This document shows, one piece after another, positions 1 through 7,077 of a DNA stretch of 37,659 nt. Each line of letters opens with the position of its first letter. Position 1 is the first letter of the stretch. Made by a program: the position numbers and the translations under genes. Source of the stretch: Bacteroidaceae bacterium (lineage in GTDB: Bacteria > Bacteroidota > Bacteroidia > Bacteroidales > Bacteroidaceae); contig JAFXAR010000017.1 of NCBI GenBank assembly GCA_017516885.1, positions 1-37,659 on the forward strand, written 5' to 3'. Below the pieces are notes generated by a model. It made no database searches and had not been told where the DNA came from. It saw nothing but the letters and a program-made list of their open reading frames with translations.

Positions 1-2
1 AA

Positions 3-30
3 TGTCATTGCTCCTTGCGTCAAGATGACA
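3..30. repeat. Imperfect palindrome at window edge
   Basis: TGTCAT at 3-8 pairs with ATGACA at 25-30 around the stretch GCTCCTTGCGTCAAG. It resembles the intergenic palindrome near 37523-37550, which has the same layout of a CTC/GCG-rich loop followed by GATGA. Possibly a remnant of a dispersed palindromic repeat. With one short stem the assignment is weak. Confidence 0.35.
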
Positions 31-45
31 TAATCTGGTTGTTTT

Positions 46-80
46 GCAAGGGCGGGCGAAACCCGCCCTTGCTATTTTTG
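46..80 (+). terminator. Rho-independent terminator
   Basis: A perfect 11-bp stem (GCAAGGGCGGG, loop CGAAA, CCCGCCCTTGC; 46-72) is followed by TATTTTTGG. The T-run lies on the plus-strand side, so it most likely ends a plus-strand gene left of the window. On the minus strand, downstream of the gene ending at 196, the stem would have no U-tract. Confidence 0.6.
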
Positions 81-201
81 GTCAATTACTTGTTTGGGCA
101 CTTTGACAACGCTCGCTTTTCGCGACCCACGCGGTGCGACTTGCGCCGCACTGCGCGTGACTAACCGCTGCTCGCATTGTCTAAGTTTAGGTCAATTACT
201 T
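80..201. repeat. GC-rich block bounded by 12-bp direct repeats
   Basis: GGTCAATTACTT occurs at 80-91 and again at 190-201. The 98 bp between them are much richer in GC than the flanks and full of short palindromic words. Near both inner ends are inverted copies of GACAAnGC (105-112 and about 175-182). The right direct repeat contains the stop codon of the minus-strand gene at 196-2658. This looks like insertion of a small non-coding element with target duplication, or a repeated 3' module. No coding potential is evident. Confidence 0.45.
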
Positions 202-2658
202 AACCAAAACCTTTTTGCCGTTAACAATGTAGATGCCGGGAGCGCTGATGCTGTTCACCTTGCGGCCGGTGAGGTCAAAGATTTCTCCGTTCTCATTTCT
301 GATTTCTACTTTCTCAACGCCAGTTGTGCCCTCGCCAAAGCGGAAGCTGTAGCATGCTACGCCTTCTGCTGCAGGAACTTCAAGATATGCCTTGTTTGCG
401 TTGTTGAGGAAGTGGGTGTCAGCCTCTCCGCCTGTTGCATTCTTGTTCAGAATAGTCTTGTAGAAACCTACGCCGTTATTGCCATCAGCAAGTACATAAG
501 CGGCGCCCTCTACATAAGTGTCAATTGTTGAACCCTGGAGCTGGTTGCCATCAATTGCATCAACAGGAGCTGCATAGCTGAACTGGTATGTACCTGCAGT
601 TGCAGCCTCACCATTCTCGCCGGCAATAATAACACCGGTGTTTGCGGGGATTGTTGTGAGAGCCTCGCCAAATACTGCCCACTCGCCATCAACAGTTACA
701 GGGTATGCCTTAACGCCTGCTGGAACAGTTACTGCACAGCCAAGGTAAAGTGTTGAGTAACCTACCTCGCCAATAGTCAAGTCAAATGATGCAAGTGTCG
801 GGTCTTCAACCTCAGAAATCTTCCAAGCAGAACCATCGTTATATGCCTCGTTATCCCAAGCAACAACTTTTGAACCGGCATCCTGAGCATGTATCATTCC
901 TCCGCCTACGGGAACAATTTTAACAATATTCTCGCTGCCCATGTTTGTGATTGCCACCTTAACAGCATCTTCTGTAGTTGCAGCAAGAGCCTTCTCCTGA
1001 CCATAATTATGTGCAAGAGCTGTGCTCATATATGTGTCTCTTGCTACAAAATATACATAGAACAAATCATCACCGGCTGGAACAAACTGAACAACCTGAC
1101 CTAATGAACCTTTCGCAAGTGCAAGGCCGGTTTCGTCACTGTTTCTTGCAAATTGCATACCACCTTCATCGTTAACGTAAATCATCTGTCCTGCACGGTG
1201 ATCCTTGGTGCATGAACTTACAATATTGTAGAACACACCTTCTGTTGGCTGTACGGTTGCAATTGCAGCAATTGCAGCATTAAGGTTGTTCTGAGCCTCT
1301 ATAGCCTGCTCGGTTGTTGGAGCACCTGCGAGAAGTGCCTCTGCAGCTGTCAAGGCGGCAGCCACATTATCAACGCTGGCTTTTGTTAAATAACCCACTT
1401 CTGTGCCAACTGCGTTCAAGTAAGTATCCTTAACAGCATTTACCTCTTCAACAAGCGCCTCAAGCTCTGCTACAGCACCCATAGGACGCTCAGTCATGAT
1501 GAATGTAGAACCAGCATCGGCGCCCTCATTCCAGTATGCGAGTTTATTGTCACGGTTGTTCAATTTATTGGCTCCGTTGTTGGCATCTTTCTGACCAATA
1601 TAGAAACCGTTTTCGCGATTTGTGCTGGCTGTGAAAATCCAGAGGGTGTTATTGCCTTCGGGAACAGGTATTGTTGTCATAACAGGGTATGTGCTGCCAC
1701 CTTTATTGCCATCGAATGTGTTTGTTGTAGAAGAGAGAATCATTGAGCTGCCAGCAGCATAGTTAACAATCTGGAAACCATTTATAGGGTCACCAATGAA
1801 TCCCCAAGTATAAGCATCCTTGTTGTTTGGGTCAACAGATGTCTTGGTAAGTGGAATATTTGTCTGGCCCTCTTCGTAGAACAAGTACTTTCCGTCTTTC
1901 AAATCCAAATAGTACCAAGCTGTAATGTTCTCATAGCTATCGGCCCAAGAGAAAGTTGCTGTAAGTTCAATTGCCTTTTCAGTGTCTGTATCTACTGTTC
2001 CTGTTGGGGTTGTAGCTGTAAAACCGAATGGGAATTTTGTTACATCTATTGCGGGGTAAGCAGCACCCTTCTCAATAGTTGTTGTCTGTGTTCCAATGGT
2101 CTCACCACCATAAGTAAATGTATAAGTTACATCAACCGTCTCAAGAGCTTTTGTAGCTTCAATGTCAATAAATCTAAAGCAGTTACCTTCGTCGGGTGTA
2201 ACATAAGAATTAATGATAATACCGCTTGCCATTTGGTTTGGGATCTGAGAATTCAAACCCTTATTACCAATGCAAAGAAGCCAAGGATAGTTTGGAAATC
2301 GGCTACTCTCATCTGTTATGGAAAGTGCAGTACTCTTTGTGTCGGACCAATTACCGTCTGCTGCAACATACTTTCCTGCACCAACACTGTAAAGATAGTA
2401 GCTGTCACCGTCCTTTTCAATTTTAAACTGCTGGTTCTGGTCGTCAATGCTTTTTGCTACTGTACCCACGCTAGAACCGTTTGTTGTTGCAAGACCTGTT
2501 GCTACATTCGCAGAGTAAATCAGGACACAGCGTGCACTCTCAATCAAGTAAGTCTTGTTGTTGTCCAAGTCATTAAGATTGGTAACGTAGACTTCCTGCG
2601 CATTCACTGCTCCAAGTGAAAGGAACAATGATGCAAGAATCAAAGTAAATCTTTTCAT
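196..2658 (-). CDS. Secreted multidomain protein with C-terminal sorting-type tail
   Basis: The 820-residue protein begins with a clear signal peptide (MKRFTLILASLFLSLGAVNA, cleavage before QEVY). Residues about 20-170 look like a ricin-type beta-trefoil ('FKIEKDGDSYYLYSVGAGKY'). Residues 172-235 form a short beta domain and 240-395 a second trefoil-like stretch. Residues 396-467 are helical and FIVAR-like ('TTEQAIEAQNNLNAAIAAI'). Residues 470-620 are beta-rich again and 625-780 form a beta module shared with the metalloprotease at 7078-11367. The end 'IFDLTGRKV...GIYIVNGKKVLVK' matches the type A C-terminal tail seen on Bacteroidota exported proteins, so export or surface anchoring is likely. 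No catalytic motif was found; glycan binding or adhesion is an inference. It is transcribed alone from a well-formed promoter (2804-2835). Confidence 0.8.
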   Translation of the reverse strand: MKRFTLILASLFLSLGAVNAQEVYVTNLNDLDNNKTYLIESARCVLIYSANVATGLATTNGSSVGTVAKSIDDQNQQFKIEKDGDSYYLYSVGAGKYVAADGNWSDTKSTALSITDESSRFPNYPWLLCIGNKGLNSQIPNQMASGIIINSYVTPDEGNCFRFIDIEATKALETVDVTYTFTYGGETIGTQTTTIEKGAAYPAIDVTKFPFGFTATTPTGTVDTDTEKAIELTATFSWADSYENITAWYYLDLKDGKYLFYEEGQTNIPLTKTSVDPNNKDAYTWGFIGDPINGFQIVNYAAGSSMILSSTTNTFDGNKGGSTYPVMTTIPVPEGNNTLWIFTASTNRENGFYIGQKDANNGANKLNNRDNKLAYWNEGADAGSTFIMTERPMGAVAELEALVEEVNAVKDTYLNAVGTEVGYLTKASVDNVAAALTAAEALLAGAPTTEQAIEAQNNLNAAIAAIATVQPTEGVFYNIVSSCTKDHRAGQMIYVNDEGGMQFARNSDETGLALAKGSLGQVVQFVPAGDDLFYVYFVARDTYMSTALAHNYGQEKALAATTEDAVKVAITNMGSENIVKIVPVGGGMIHAQDAGSKVVAWDNEAYNDGSAWKISEVEDPTLASFDLTIGEVGYSTLYLGCAVTVPAGVKAYPVTVDGEWAVFGEALTTIPANTGVIIAGENGEAATAGTYQFSYAAPVDAIDGNQLQGSTIDTYVEGAAYVLADGNNGVGFYKTILNKNATGGEADTHFLNNANKAYLEVPAAEGVACYSFRFGEGTTGVEKVEIRNENGEIFDLTGRKVNSISAPGIYIVNGKKVLVK

Positions 2659-2699
2659 TTGTGAAATATTAAGTTAATAAATAAGGTTTTGCTGTTTAG

Positions 2700-2716
2700 T
2701 TCTCTTGCCAAGAGAA
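2700..2716. promoter_or_regulatory. Palindrome TTCTCTTGCCAAGAGAA (proximal copy)
   Basis: This 17-bp near-palindrome lies in the predicted 5' leader of the gene starting at 2658. Its exact reverse complement, TTCTCTTGGCAAGAGAA, lies at 2852-2868, on the other side of the promoter. Such a pair could be a dimeric regulator's operators, or the arms of a mobile palindromic unit. Confidence 0.5.
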
Positions 2717-2745
2717 TTAAAATGTGCTGCAAATGCCATTAAATC

Positions 2746-2789
2746 AATGCGATGCACAAACCTGATACAAAAGGTTTGTGCATCGCATT
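2746..2789 (-). promoter_or_regulatory. 17-bp perfect stem-loop in 5' leader
   Basis: AATGCGATGCACAAACC (2746-2762) pairs perfectly with GGTTTGTGCATCGCATT (2773-2789) across a 10-nt loop. Given the promoter at 2804-2835, it would form in the leader RNA of the secreted-protein gene, shortly after the start of transcription. On the plus strand it is followed by TTTTAAAATTTT, so it could also act as a plus-strand terminator, but no plus-strand gene ends here. Confidence 0.6.
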
Positions 2790-2803
2790 TTTAAAATTTT
2801 CAA

Positions 2804-2835
2804 CAAAAATATTTTTATAATAGTAAATAAAGCAA
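2804..2835 (-). promoter_or_regulatory. Bacteroidota promoter for the 820-residue protein gene
   Basis: On the minus strand, TTG (2835-2833) is followed after 21 nt by TATTTTTG (2811-2804), matching the -33/-7 consensus TTTG/TTG and TAnnTTTG. The predicted transcript starts near 2797 and has a leader of about 140 nt containing the long stem-loop. A TATCTTTG on the plus strand at 2836-2843 could be an overlapping divergent promoter. Confidence 0.6.
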
Positions 2836-2851
2836 TATCTTTGTGCGTTGA

Positions 2852-2868
2852 TTCTCTTGGCAAGAGAA
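2852..2868. promoter_or_regulatory. Palindrome TTCTCTTGGCAAGAGAA (distal copy)
   Basis: This is the exact reverse complement of the sequence at 2700-2716. It lies about 17 bp upstream of the minus-strand -33 element, a usual position for an activator or repressor site. The rest of the gap, 2869-3098, has short stems (GCTCC 2990-2994 with GGAGC 3002-3006; GGTTTA 2967-2972 with TAAACC 3009-3014) but no ORF I can support. Confidence 0.5.
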
Positions 2869-3098
2869 ATAAAAGTCCTGCCTTGCTAACTTATTCACAT
2901 TCAATATCTTACAGAGGCTGTTACTAATTAAGTCAATAGCAGTTCCACTTTTCTTATTAGATTTTTGGTTTATGGACTATAATATAGTTGCTCCCCATTA
3001 AGGAGCGCTAAACCACAAGCTTTCAGTCCACATCTGTTCACAAAGGTGGTGAATTCAAATATACAGTTTAGAAGCAATGAAAGTTATTTAGGAACTCT

Positions 3099-3803
3099 TT
3101 ATTTATATATAAGGAATATGCAAGGTGTCTTTGAGAGGTCGGGCACTTTCCCTTTCCACTCCTTGACGGTACGCGTGCAGATATACTCCCCTTCGCATGT
3201 TATGTTCGCCGCAATGCAAAGCTTTGTCTGCGGGCGACAGGCTGCAATAATATCCTCAACCATTTTTCCATTGCGGTACGGCGTTTCAATGAAGAGCTGT
3301 GTCTGGTCCTCGCTGTACACCTTCTGCTCAAGACGGCGCAGGCAACGTGAACGCTCATCGGGCTTTATTGGCAAATAACCGTTGAAAGCAAAGCTCTGTC
3401 CGTTGAATCCCGATGCCATTACTGAGAGTATTATGCTTGAGGGGCCAACTAACGGCACAACCTTAAGCCCCTTGCGCTGGGCTATTGCCACCACATCGGC
3501 ACCAGGGTCGGCAACCGCCGGGCATCCGGCCTCGGAGATTACGCCCACAGGCTTGCCATCGCAGAGCGGCTTGAGATAACCGGCAACATCCTGGGGCGAT
3601 GTATGCTTGTTCAGTTCAAAAAACTGTGAACCGTCAATATCAAACTGAGGGTCGGCTTTGCGCAAGAAGCGCCTTGCCGAACGCAAGTCCTCTACAATAA
3701 AATGCCTTATTCCGGCAATTACCTCAAAATTGTATTGCGGGAGTACATTTGCGAGCGGTGTCTCGCCAAGCGTCACTGGTAACAGATATAGTGCTGCATC
3801 CAT
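3099..3803 (-). CDS. RsmI-like SAM-dependent methyltransferase (tetrapyrrole methylase family)
   Basis: This 234-residue protein belongs to the tetrapyrrole (corrin/porphyrin) methylase superfamily. Its closest functional model is RsmI, which 2'-O-methylates C1402 of 16S rRNA using SAM. Visible marks are the SAM-site motif 'SEAGCPAVADPGADVV', the following 'VPLVGPSSIILSVMASG' and 'LFIETPYRN' near residue 180. It is shorter than E. coli RsmI (about 286 residues) and lacks the C-terminal extension, as I recall for the shorter Bacteroidota branch. The exact rRNA target is therefore inferred. It is last in a minus-strand run after mtaB and the GT2 gene, and an AAACAGCTTCT-type repeat lies just before its start codon. 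Confidence 0.8.
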   Translation of the reverse strand: MDAALYLLPVTLGETPLANVLPQYNFEVIAGIRHFIVEDLRSARRFLRKADPQFDIDGSQFFELNKHTSPQDVAGYLKPLCDGKPVGVISEAGCPAVADPGADVVAIAQRKGLKVVPLVGPSSIILSVMASGFNGQSFAFNGYLPIKPDERSRCLRRLEQKVYSEDQTQLFIETPYRNGKMVEDIIAACRPQTKLCIAANITCEGEYICTRTVKEWKGKVPDLSKTPCIFLIYK

Positions 3804-3814
3804 TTTCGTTGTAA

Positions 3815-3847
3815 TTAAGAAGCTGTTTTTCTAAAAAATATTTTCTT
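3815..3847 (-). repeat. AAACAGCTTCT leader repeat, copy before the RsmI-like gene
   Basis: Read on the minus strand, this copy has an A/T-rich lead, TTTTTTAGAA and then AAACAGCTTCTTAA, ending 11 bp before the ATG at 3803. The same word order occurs at 13186-13220 and 15371-15403. Confidence 0.55.
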
Positions 3848-3857
3848 CTATAAACTG

Positions 3858-4877
3858 TTATTTTACCGGAATCTCACTAAAGCATTTATTGCCTCGTGCG
3901 TAATAGCGCCAAAGAATTGAATATTCTGTCATGCCATGCGGTGCAGGATTCTTGGCCAAAGAGAGATTGGCCGCCCTCACGCCCTTGTATTCCTTTTTCA
4001 TTTTCCTATAGTGGCAGCGCGCCCGGAGCACAGCCTTGAAATTGCCCCATTCTCCCGAAAGCAGGAATTTAAATGCCGCCACATAGTCAAGCACCGCGCG
4101 CACCGTCATTATTCTGCACAGAGAACCGGCAGGCAGATTCTTGTAGAGCATGAGGAGATTGTTGCGGAAATTGAGGTATGTTTTGCGCGGATTGCTCTTT
4201 GCAAGCGTTGCGCCGCCCACATGATAGACCTTGCTCTGCGGCACGGCATATATTTCGCCGCCACGCGCAACCATACGCCAGCAGAGGTCAATCTCCTCCA
4301 TGTGCGCAAAGAACTTTTCATCAAGCCCCCCTGCACTGCGATAAGCTGATGAACGCACCATAAGCGCAGCGCCGGTTGCCCAAAAGAGGCGCGCACAATC
4401 ATCGTACTGCCCGCAGTCCTTCTCCACGGTGTCAAATATGCGGCCGCGGCAGAAGGGATAGCCGTACTTGTCAATGAAACCGCCCGATGCGCCGGCATAT
4501 TCAAACATCTGCTTATCGTTGTATGACAGCAGCTTTGGCTGGCATGCGGCAGCAGAGGGGTGGGAATCCATGAAACGCAGCAAAGGCTGAAGCCAGTTCT
4601 CTGTTACCTCAACATCCGAATTTAGCAGCAGGAAATATTCTGCGTCAATTTTATCAAGCGCCTTGTTGTATCCGCCGGCAAAACCGTAGTTTTCGTCAAG
4701 CGCTATAACCTCAACTGAGGGGAACTCCGCAGCAAGCACAGCAAGCGAGGAGTCTGTGGATGCGTTGTCGGCAACTATCACACGCGCCCCCTTTGTGTAC
4801 TCAATCACTGAGGGCAGAAAGCGCCTTAGCATCTCCACGCCGTTATAATTCAGTATTACGACTGCAACCCTATCCAT
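3858..4877 (-). CDS. Glycosyltransferase family 2
   Basis: An inverting GT-A glycosyltransferase of the rhamnosyltransferase-like GT2 group. It has the N-terminal beta strand and nucleotide-sugar site 'VAVVILNYNG', then 'VIVADNASTDSS' and 'ENYGFAGGYNKAL'. 'LLLNSDVEV' occupies the place of the metal-binding DxD, and 'EEIDLCWR' carries the ED motif expected of the catalytic base region. I placed the start at MDRVAVVIL (4877) because the family begins directly with this strand; an in-frame ATG at 4901 adds eight residues. It follows mtaB by about 60 bp. The sugar donor and acceptor cannot be read from the sequence; cell-surface polysaccharide synthesis is likely. Confidence 0.85.
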   Translation of the reverse strand: MDRVAVVILNYNGVEMLRRFLPSVIEYTKGARVIVADNASTDSSLAVLAAEFPSVEVIALDENYGFAGGYNKALDKIDAEYFLLLNSDVEVTENWLQPLLRFMDSHPSAAACQPKLLSYNDKQMFEYAGASGGFIDKYGYPFCRGRIFDTVEKDCGQYDDCARLFWATGAALMVRSSAYRSAGGLDEKFFAHMEEIDLCWRMVARGGEIYAVPQSKVYHVGGATLAKSNPRKTYLNFRNNLLMLYKNLPAGSLCRIMTVRAVLDYVAAFKFLLSGEWGNFKAVLRARCHYRKMKKEYKGVRAANLSLAKNPAPHGMTEYSILWRYYARGNKCFSEIPVK

Positions 4878-4937
4878 TGCCAGCAACTTTTTAAATTTCA
4901 AATAGACATATTATTGTAAAAAGTCCTCAATTTCTCA

Positions 4938-6263
4938 TCAGGAAATGAATTCTTCAACCATAAGCGCCGAACGGTCCTCGTTAAAGCCGCCAAGGCGCAC
5001 ACGCTGCAAGCGGTTCACAAAATCGGGATTAGCCGGCGCTTCAACTCTTATGTAGTTTGCTGTAAAGCCTCCCATAGGCATGCCCTGGCGAGGTTTCTCA
5101 AAAAGCACAACTGCCTCCTTTCCCACATAGCGCTCATAAAAGGCAATACGCTTCTCCTCGGAAAGAGCAATAAGCAGCTGGCTGCGGCGATGCTTTTCGG
5201 CCGGAGGCACTGCACCCTCAATCTTCAGCGCCTGTGTCCCGGGCCGTTCGGAATAACTGAATACATGCAGCTGCGAAATGTCAAGCCCCTTGATGAATTC
5301 ATAGGCCTTTTGAAAAAGTTCCTCACTCTCGCCGCGAGTGCCCACAATCACATCCACCCCAATGAATGCATCAGGAATCAGCTCGCGCACCTTTGCAATC
5401 TTCTGCGCAAAGAATGAGGTGTCGTAACGTCTGTGCATTAGCTTTAGCACCTCATCGCTGCCGGCCTGCAGAGGGATGTGGAAATGCGGCATAAAGCTGC
5501 GCGACTGAGCAACATACTCTATAATCTCATCGGTAATGAGATTCGGTTCAATGGACGATATGCGGTATCGTGATATGCCCTCTACCCCATCAAGTGCCTT
5601 AACCAGCGAAAGAAAGCTCTCTCCCGTGCTTTTTCCAAAATCGCCAATGTTCACTCCTGTTATCACAATCTCCCTGCCGCCCTCAGCAGCAGCCATCTGC
5701 GCCTGCTCAACAAGCTCGCTGACAAGGGGATTCCGGCTGCGCCCGCGTGCAAAGGGAATGGTGCAATAGGTACAGAAATAGTCGCAACCGTCCTGCACCT
5801 TAAGGAAATAGCGGGTGCGGTCGCCGCGCGAGCATGAGTGCACGAAGTTGCGGACATCCTTTGCCGGACGCGCAAACCATTCGCCCTGTTCCTCGCGCTT
5901 CATCAAATTGCCAAGATGTTCAAGCACCTGCCCCTTCTTCTCAATTCCAAGCACTACATCCACGCCAAGTTCCTTAGAGAGCTTTTCGGCCGAAAGCTGC
6001 GCATAGCATCCGGTAACAACAACATAAGCGCCCGGATTCTGGCGCACAAGCTTGTGAATCACCTGGCGGCATTTCTTTTCGGCCTCCTGAGTGACCGCGC
6101 AGCTGTTTACTATGCAAATATCGGCCTTCTCTCCTCTTTTTGCCGTGCGTATTCCAGCCTCCTGCAACTGCCGTTCAATTGTAGCTGTCTCGGAAAAATT
6201 GAGTTTACACCCGAGCGTGTAATATACCGCCTTTTTATCTTTGAATATTGTAGTGTCTATCAT
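4938..6263 (-). CDS. mtaB: tRNA (t6A37) methylthiotransferase MtaB
   Basis: A radical-SAM methylthiotransferase that converts t6A37 to ms2t6A in ANN-decoding tRNAs. Three cysteines of the N-terminal UPF0004 domain are visible ('LGCKLNFSE', 'VNSCAVTQEAEKKCR', 'VVTGCYAQ') and ligate the auxiliary cluster. The radical-SAM cysteines are in 'CDYFCTYCTIPFARGRSRN'. The C-terminal residues fit a TRAM RNA-binding domain. The 441-residue length is normal. I chose the ATG at 6263 (MIDTTIFKDK); the ATG at 6290 adds nine unlikely residues. TsaC, which helps make its t6A substrate, is encoded at 20875-21447. It leads a minus-strand run with the GT2 and RsmI-like genes. Confidence 0.92.
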   Translation of the reverse strand: MIDTTIFKDKKAVYYTLGCKLNFSETATIERQLQEAGIRTAKRGEKADICIVNSCAVTQEAEKKCRQVIHKLVRQNPGAYVVVTGCYAQLSAEKLSKELGVDVVLGIEKKGQVLEHLGNLMKREEQGEWFARPAKDVRNFVHSCSRGDRTRYFLKVQDGCDYFCTYCTIPFARGRSRNPLVSELVEQAQMAAAEGGREIVITGVNIGDFGKSTGESFLSLVKALDGVEGISRYRISSIEPNLITDEIIEYVAQSRSFMPHFHIPLQAGSDEVLKLMHRRYDTSFFAQKIAKVRELIPDAFIGVDVIVGTRGESEELFQKAYEFIKGLDISQLHVFSYSERPGTQALKIEGAVPPAEKHRRSQLLIALSEEKRIAFYERYVGKEAVVLFEKPRQGMPMGGFTANYIRVEAPANPDFVNRLQRVRLGGFNEDRSALMVEEFIS

Positions 6264-6383
6264 TTGGAACAAAATTGGACATAATGCCAATTAAACGCGA
6301 AATTACTTATTTTTTTGATATAACAGCCGCCTTAAGGCATAAAAAACGGCCCGCCCCCAATTTTCAGCTTTCACCGGCAACAA

Positions 6384-6425
6384 AAATAATGACAAACCGG
6401 CAATTATAGCGGTTTGTCATTATTT
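6384..6425 (-). terminator. Terminator after the small lipoprotein gene
   Basis: AAATAATGACAAACCG (6384-6399) and CGGTTTGTCATTATTT (6410-6425) form a perfect 16-bp stem with a 10-nt loop. Read on the minus strand the stem continues into TTATTTTTG. It lies 58 bp beyond the stop codon of the lipoprotein gene and separates it from mtaB. Confidence 0.75.
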
Positions 6426-6483
6426 CAAATTGCTTTACTTACGACCCCTGAAAACAGATGGATTGTAAATTTATTTCAAGCAA

Positions 6484-6732
6484 TTACTTTGCAGGAACAA
6501 CATCTGTTGCAACCTTGCCGCCAGCATCAGCACCGGGAGCAGCAGCAGGAAGAACATCAGTAGCAACAGGCTGCTCAACTACAGTCTGCTTATCCTCGCT
6601 AAGCTTTGTTTCCTTAACTTCTTTTGCTACAGGAGCCTTTGCTGAATCCTTAGCTGAATCAGCCTTCTCATTAGCACCGCCACATGATACAATAGCCAAA
6701 GCCATGGCAGCAACAAACATAATCTTCTTCAT
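6484..6732 (-). CDS. Small lipoprotein, function unknown
   Basis: An 82-residue protein with a lipoprotein signal: MKKIMFVAAMALAIVSCGG has a lipobox-like VSC, so Cys17 would be lipidated. The mature part is low-complexity, rich in Ala, Lys, Glu, Asp and Pro ('EKADSAKDSAKAPVAKEVKE'). No domain is recognisable. It probably sits flexibly at the inner face of the outer membrane. It stands alone between a promoter (6807-6835) and a strong terminator (6384-6425). Confidence 0.75.
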   Translation of the reverse strand: MKKIMFVAAMALAIVSCGGANEKADSAKDSAKAPVAKEVKETKLSEDKQTVVEQPVATDVLPAAAPGADAGGKVATDVVPAK

Positions 6733-6806
6733 AACAATTTATATTATTAAAAACTGCCTACTCCCTTTTAAGCGTTTCAGCATCCTCTTCATTTTTAAAT
6801 TCTGTG

Positions 6807-6835
6807 CAAAAGTAATACTTTTTATTTATTTTCAA
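6807..6835 (-). promoter_or_regulatory. Promoter of the small lipoprotein gene
   Basis: On the minus strand TTG (6835-6833), an 18-nt spacer and TACTTTTG (6814-6807) match the Bacteroidota consensus. The predicted leader is about 68 nt. The spacer is slightly short. Confidence 0.55.
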
Positions 6836-6957
6836 TACATTTTGCTAATATTTAGTATCAAATAATGCACATTTTCCATTTATGGGGTATAAAAAACCGA
6901 TAAAGGCTGAGCAAAAATTATAAAAAATGAATAAAATCACATAATAAGCCATAGCAC

Positions 6958-6983
6958 TTGAGGGAGGGCATGCCCTCCCTCAA
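6958..6983. repeat. 26-bp perfect palindrome
   Basis: TTGAGGGAGGGCA is followed directly by its reverse complement TGCCCTCCCTCAA. It lies in the 345-bp gap between the lipoprotein gene start and the metalloprotease stop. As RNA it would be a tight hairpin, but neither strand shows a U-tract, so termination is uncertain. Upstream AT-rich sequence (6840-6955) shows nothing else. Confidence 0.6.
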
Positions 6984-7006
6984 ATACATATTCCGGCAAT
7001 TATTAA

Positions 7007-7055
7007 AGGGAGGTTCTATAAAAAACCGACACGGCCTAATTTATAGAACATCCCT
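7007..7055 (-). terminator. Stem-loop downstream of the metalloprotease gene
   Basis: AGGGAGGTTCTATAAA (7007-7022) pairs with TTTATAGAACATCCCT (7040-7055) with one mismatch across a 17-nt loop. It begins 22 bp past the metalloprotease stop codon, the usual position for a terminator or 3'-end stabiliser. There is no clear U-tract after it on the minus strand. Confidence 0.5.
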
Positions 7056-7077
7056 AAAGAACTGTTTTCACTGTTTC

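Noticed and set aside
94-531. Plus-strand open frame across the GC-rich block
   Set aside because: It runs from the repeat block into the antisense of the secreted-protein gene, and the cysteine-rich translation matches nothing.
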